A stretch of 64,000 nt of DNA from Echinimonas agarilytica. GTDB lineage: Bacteria; Pseudomonadota; Gammaproteobacteria; Enterobacterales; Neiellaceae. The position numbers and the translations under genes are program-made. Shown here one piece after another: positions 63,439 through 64,000 of this stretch. The notes beneath the pieces were generated by a model. It was given only the letters and a program-made list of their open reading frames with translations, had not been told where the DNA came from and ran no database searches. Position 1 is the first letter of the stretch. Every line of letters begins with the position of its first letter. The stretch is taken from positions 558,001 to 622,000 of the forward strand of contig NZ_JAMQGP010000002.1 of NCBI RefSeq assembly GCF_023703465.1. The letters are read 5' to 3'.

Positions 63439-64000
63439 ATGTTCCAGAAGCACATACTGGCCAATTCGATACAAAAATGTCTTTGGTCATCGCTTGCGCT
63501 GAGTTTAATGACCAGTGCGGTTGCGGCAGAGCAGACTGATAATAGCAAGGAAACTTCATCAGAACCGGTAGAAGTAATTAGCGTAAAGGGCGTTCGAAGC
63601 TCGCTAAAAGAGGCTGCATACTTAAAGAAAAGCGCTGATCAAATAATGGATGCCATATCCGCAGAAGATATTGGCCAACTTCCCGATAATAATATTGCCG
63701 AAGCGCTTCAGCGTGTGACCGGTGTTCAAATTGGACGAGATGACACTGGCGCAGGTTCTGGCTTTCAAGTTCGTGGCTTGAGCCAAAACCGAGTAGAAGT
63801 TAATGGTCAAAGTATGGCCGGATCTGGCGGTTCTCGTTCAAATGACTTTGGTAATATTGATACCGCACTGTTTAAGGCGATTGAGGTTTATAAATCTCCA
63901 ACTGCAGACATGGTTGAAGGTGCCATTGGTGCAACTATTCGCTTAAAGACTTTTACTCCACTGGAACGAAACGGAGGTTTCGTGAATGTTAGTGGACAAG
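63439..64000 (+). CDS. TonB-dependent receptor 4 (3' end outside window)
   Basis: The first 187 codons of a TonB-dependent receptor, open to the end of the window. A signal peptide covers about residues 1-31 (SAVAAEQ), followed by the EVISVKGVRSSLKEAAYLKK and MDAISAEDIGQLPDNNIAEALQRVTGVQI plug motifs of the large carbohydrate-type receptors. An AAAGGAAG ribosome site precedes the ATG. The plug continues with FQVRGLSQNRVEVNGQSM and IEVYKSPTADM. It is divergent from the CadC-like regulator, which may control it. The substrate is unknown. Confidence 0.92.
   Translation, partial: MFQKHILANSIQKCLWSSLALSLMTSAVAAEQTDNSKETSSEPVEVISVKGVRSSLKEAAYLKKSADQIMDAISAEDIGQLPDNNIAEALQRVTGVQIGRDDTGAGSGFQVRGLSQNRVEVNGQSMAGSGGSRSNDFGNIDTALFKAIEVYKSPTADMVEGAIGATIRLKTFTPLERNGGFVNVSGQ

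Noticed and set aside
63284-63559. Minus-strand 91-codon frame over the receptor 4 start
   Set aside because: It overlaps the ribosome site, signal peptide and plug start of the TonB receptor, which are supported by motifs.

Overview
The window looks like a chromosomal segment from a marine, alga-associated gammaproteobacterium, most likely of the Alteromonadales. The evidence is four TonB-dependent receptors, tryptophan halogenase/SapC/cupin helper genes, several secreted carbohydrate-active enzymes, a sulfatase, a GlyGly-CTERM sorting tail, and housekeeping genes (purT, the long purC, hisF-hisIE, baeSR) that resemble gammaproteobacterial versions. No tRNA, rRNA, CRISPR array or transposase gene was seen.

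Region 1 (1-25.1 kb) is a polysaccharide-utilisation region. A TonB receptor (262-3279) is followed by two tandem halogenase-SapC pairs (3481-8082) and a convergent cupin gene. After an Old Yellow Enzyme and a DUF3859 gene comes a 1496-residue secreted protein (11608-16098). It has a GH26 domain resembling endo-1,3-beta-xylanases, several carbohydrate-binding-like modules on GGDT-repeat linkers, a COG4315-type domain and a C-terminal di-heme oxidoreductase with two CxxCH sites. Next come a GH43-like gene, a second TonB receptor, a sulfatase and a second GH43-like gene. Near-identical 14-bp palindromes of the type TGTTATCGATAACA lie upstream of receptor 1, upstream of the GH26/di-heme gene and upstream of receptor 2, which suggests one LacI-type regulon. 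The first GH43 gene lies in a 1.9-kb insert flanked by 330-bp direct repeats and carrying an ERIC-like element. The second repeat copy retains the last 16 codons of the di-heme gene. Beta-1,3-xylan as the substrate is an inference.

Region 2 (25.6-53.1 kb) is mixed. It holds BaeS/BaeR-like regulators, a DMT exporter, outer-membrane barrels, two beta-helix proteins, an exosortase-associated acyltransferase, purT, a secreted six-hairpin-like enzyme, a LysR/TDT divergent pair, NYN and GIY-YIG nuclease-like proteins, an ACT-domain GcvR-like protein, a GH49-like dextranase gene split by a frameshift, a cPLA2/patatin-like lipase and hisF-hisIE. A clear c-di-GMP-I (GEMM) riboswitch on the minus strand (31471-31547) precedes a 61-codon reading frame of unknown function.

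Region 3 (53.3-64.0 kb) contains an AraC regulator divergent from a Fur-boxed operon (TonB receptor, PepSY membrane protein, DUF2271, DUF4198), which is probably for iron or another metal. It continues with purC, a TANGO2/NRDE protein, a CadC-like membrane regulator with a perfect inverted repeat over its start, and a fourth TonB receptor cut by the window end.
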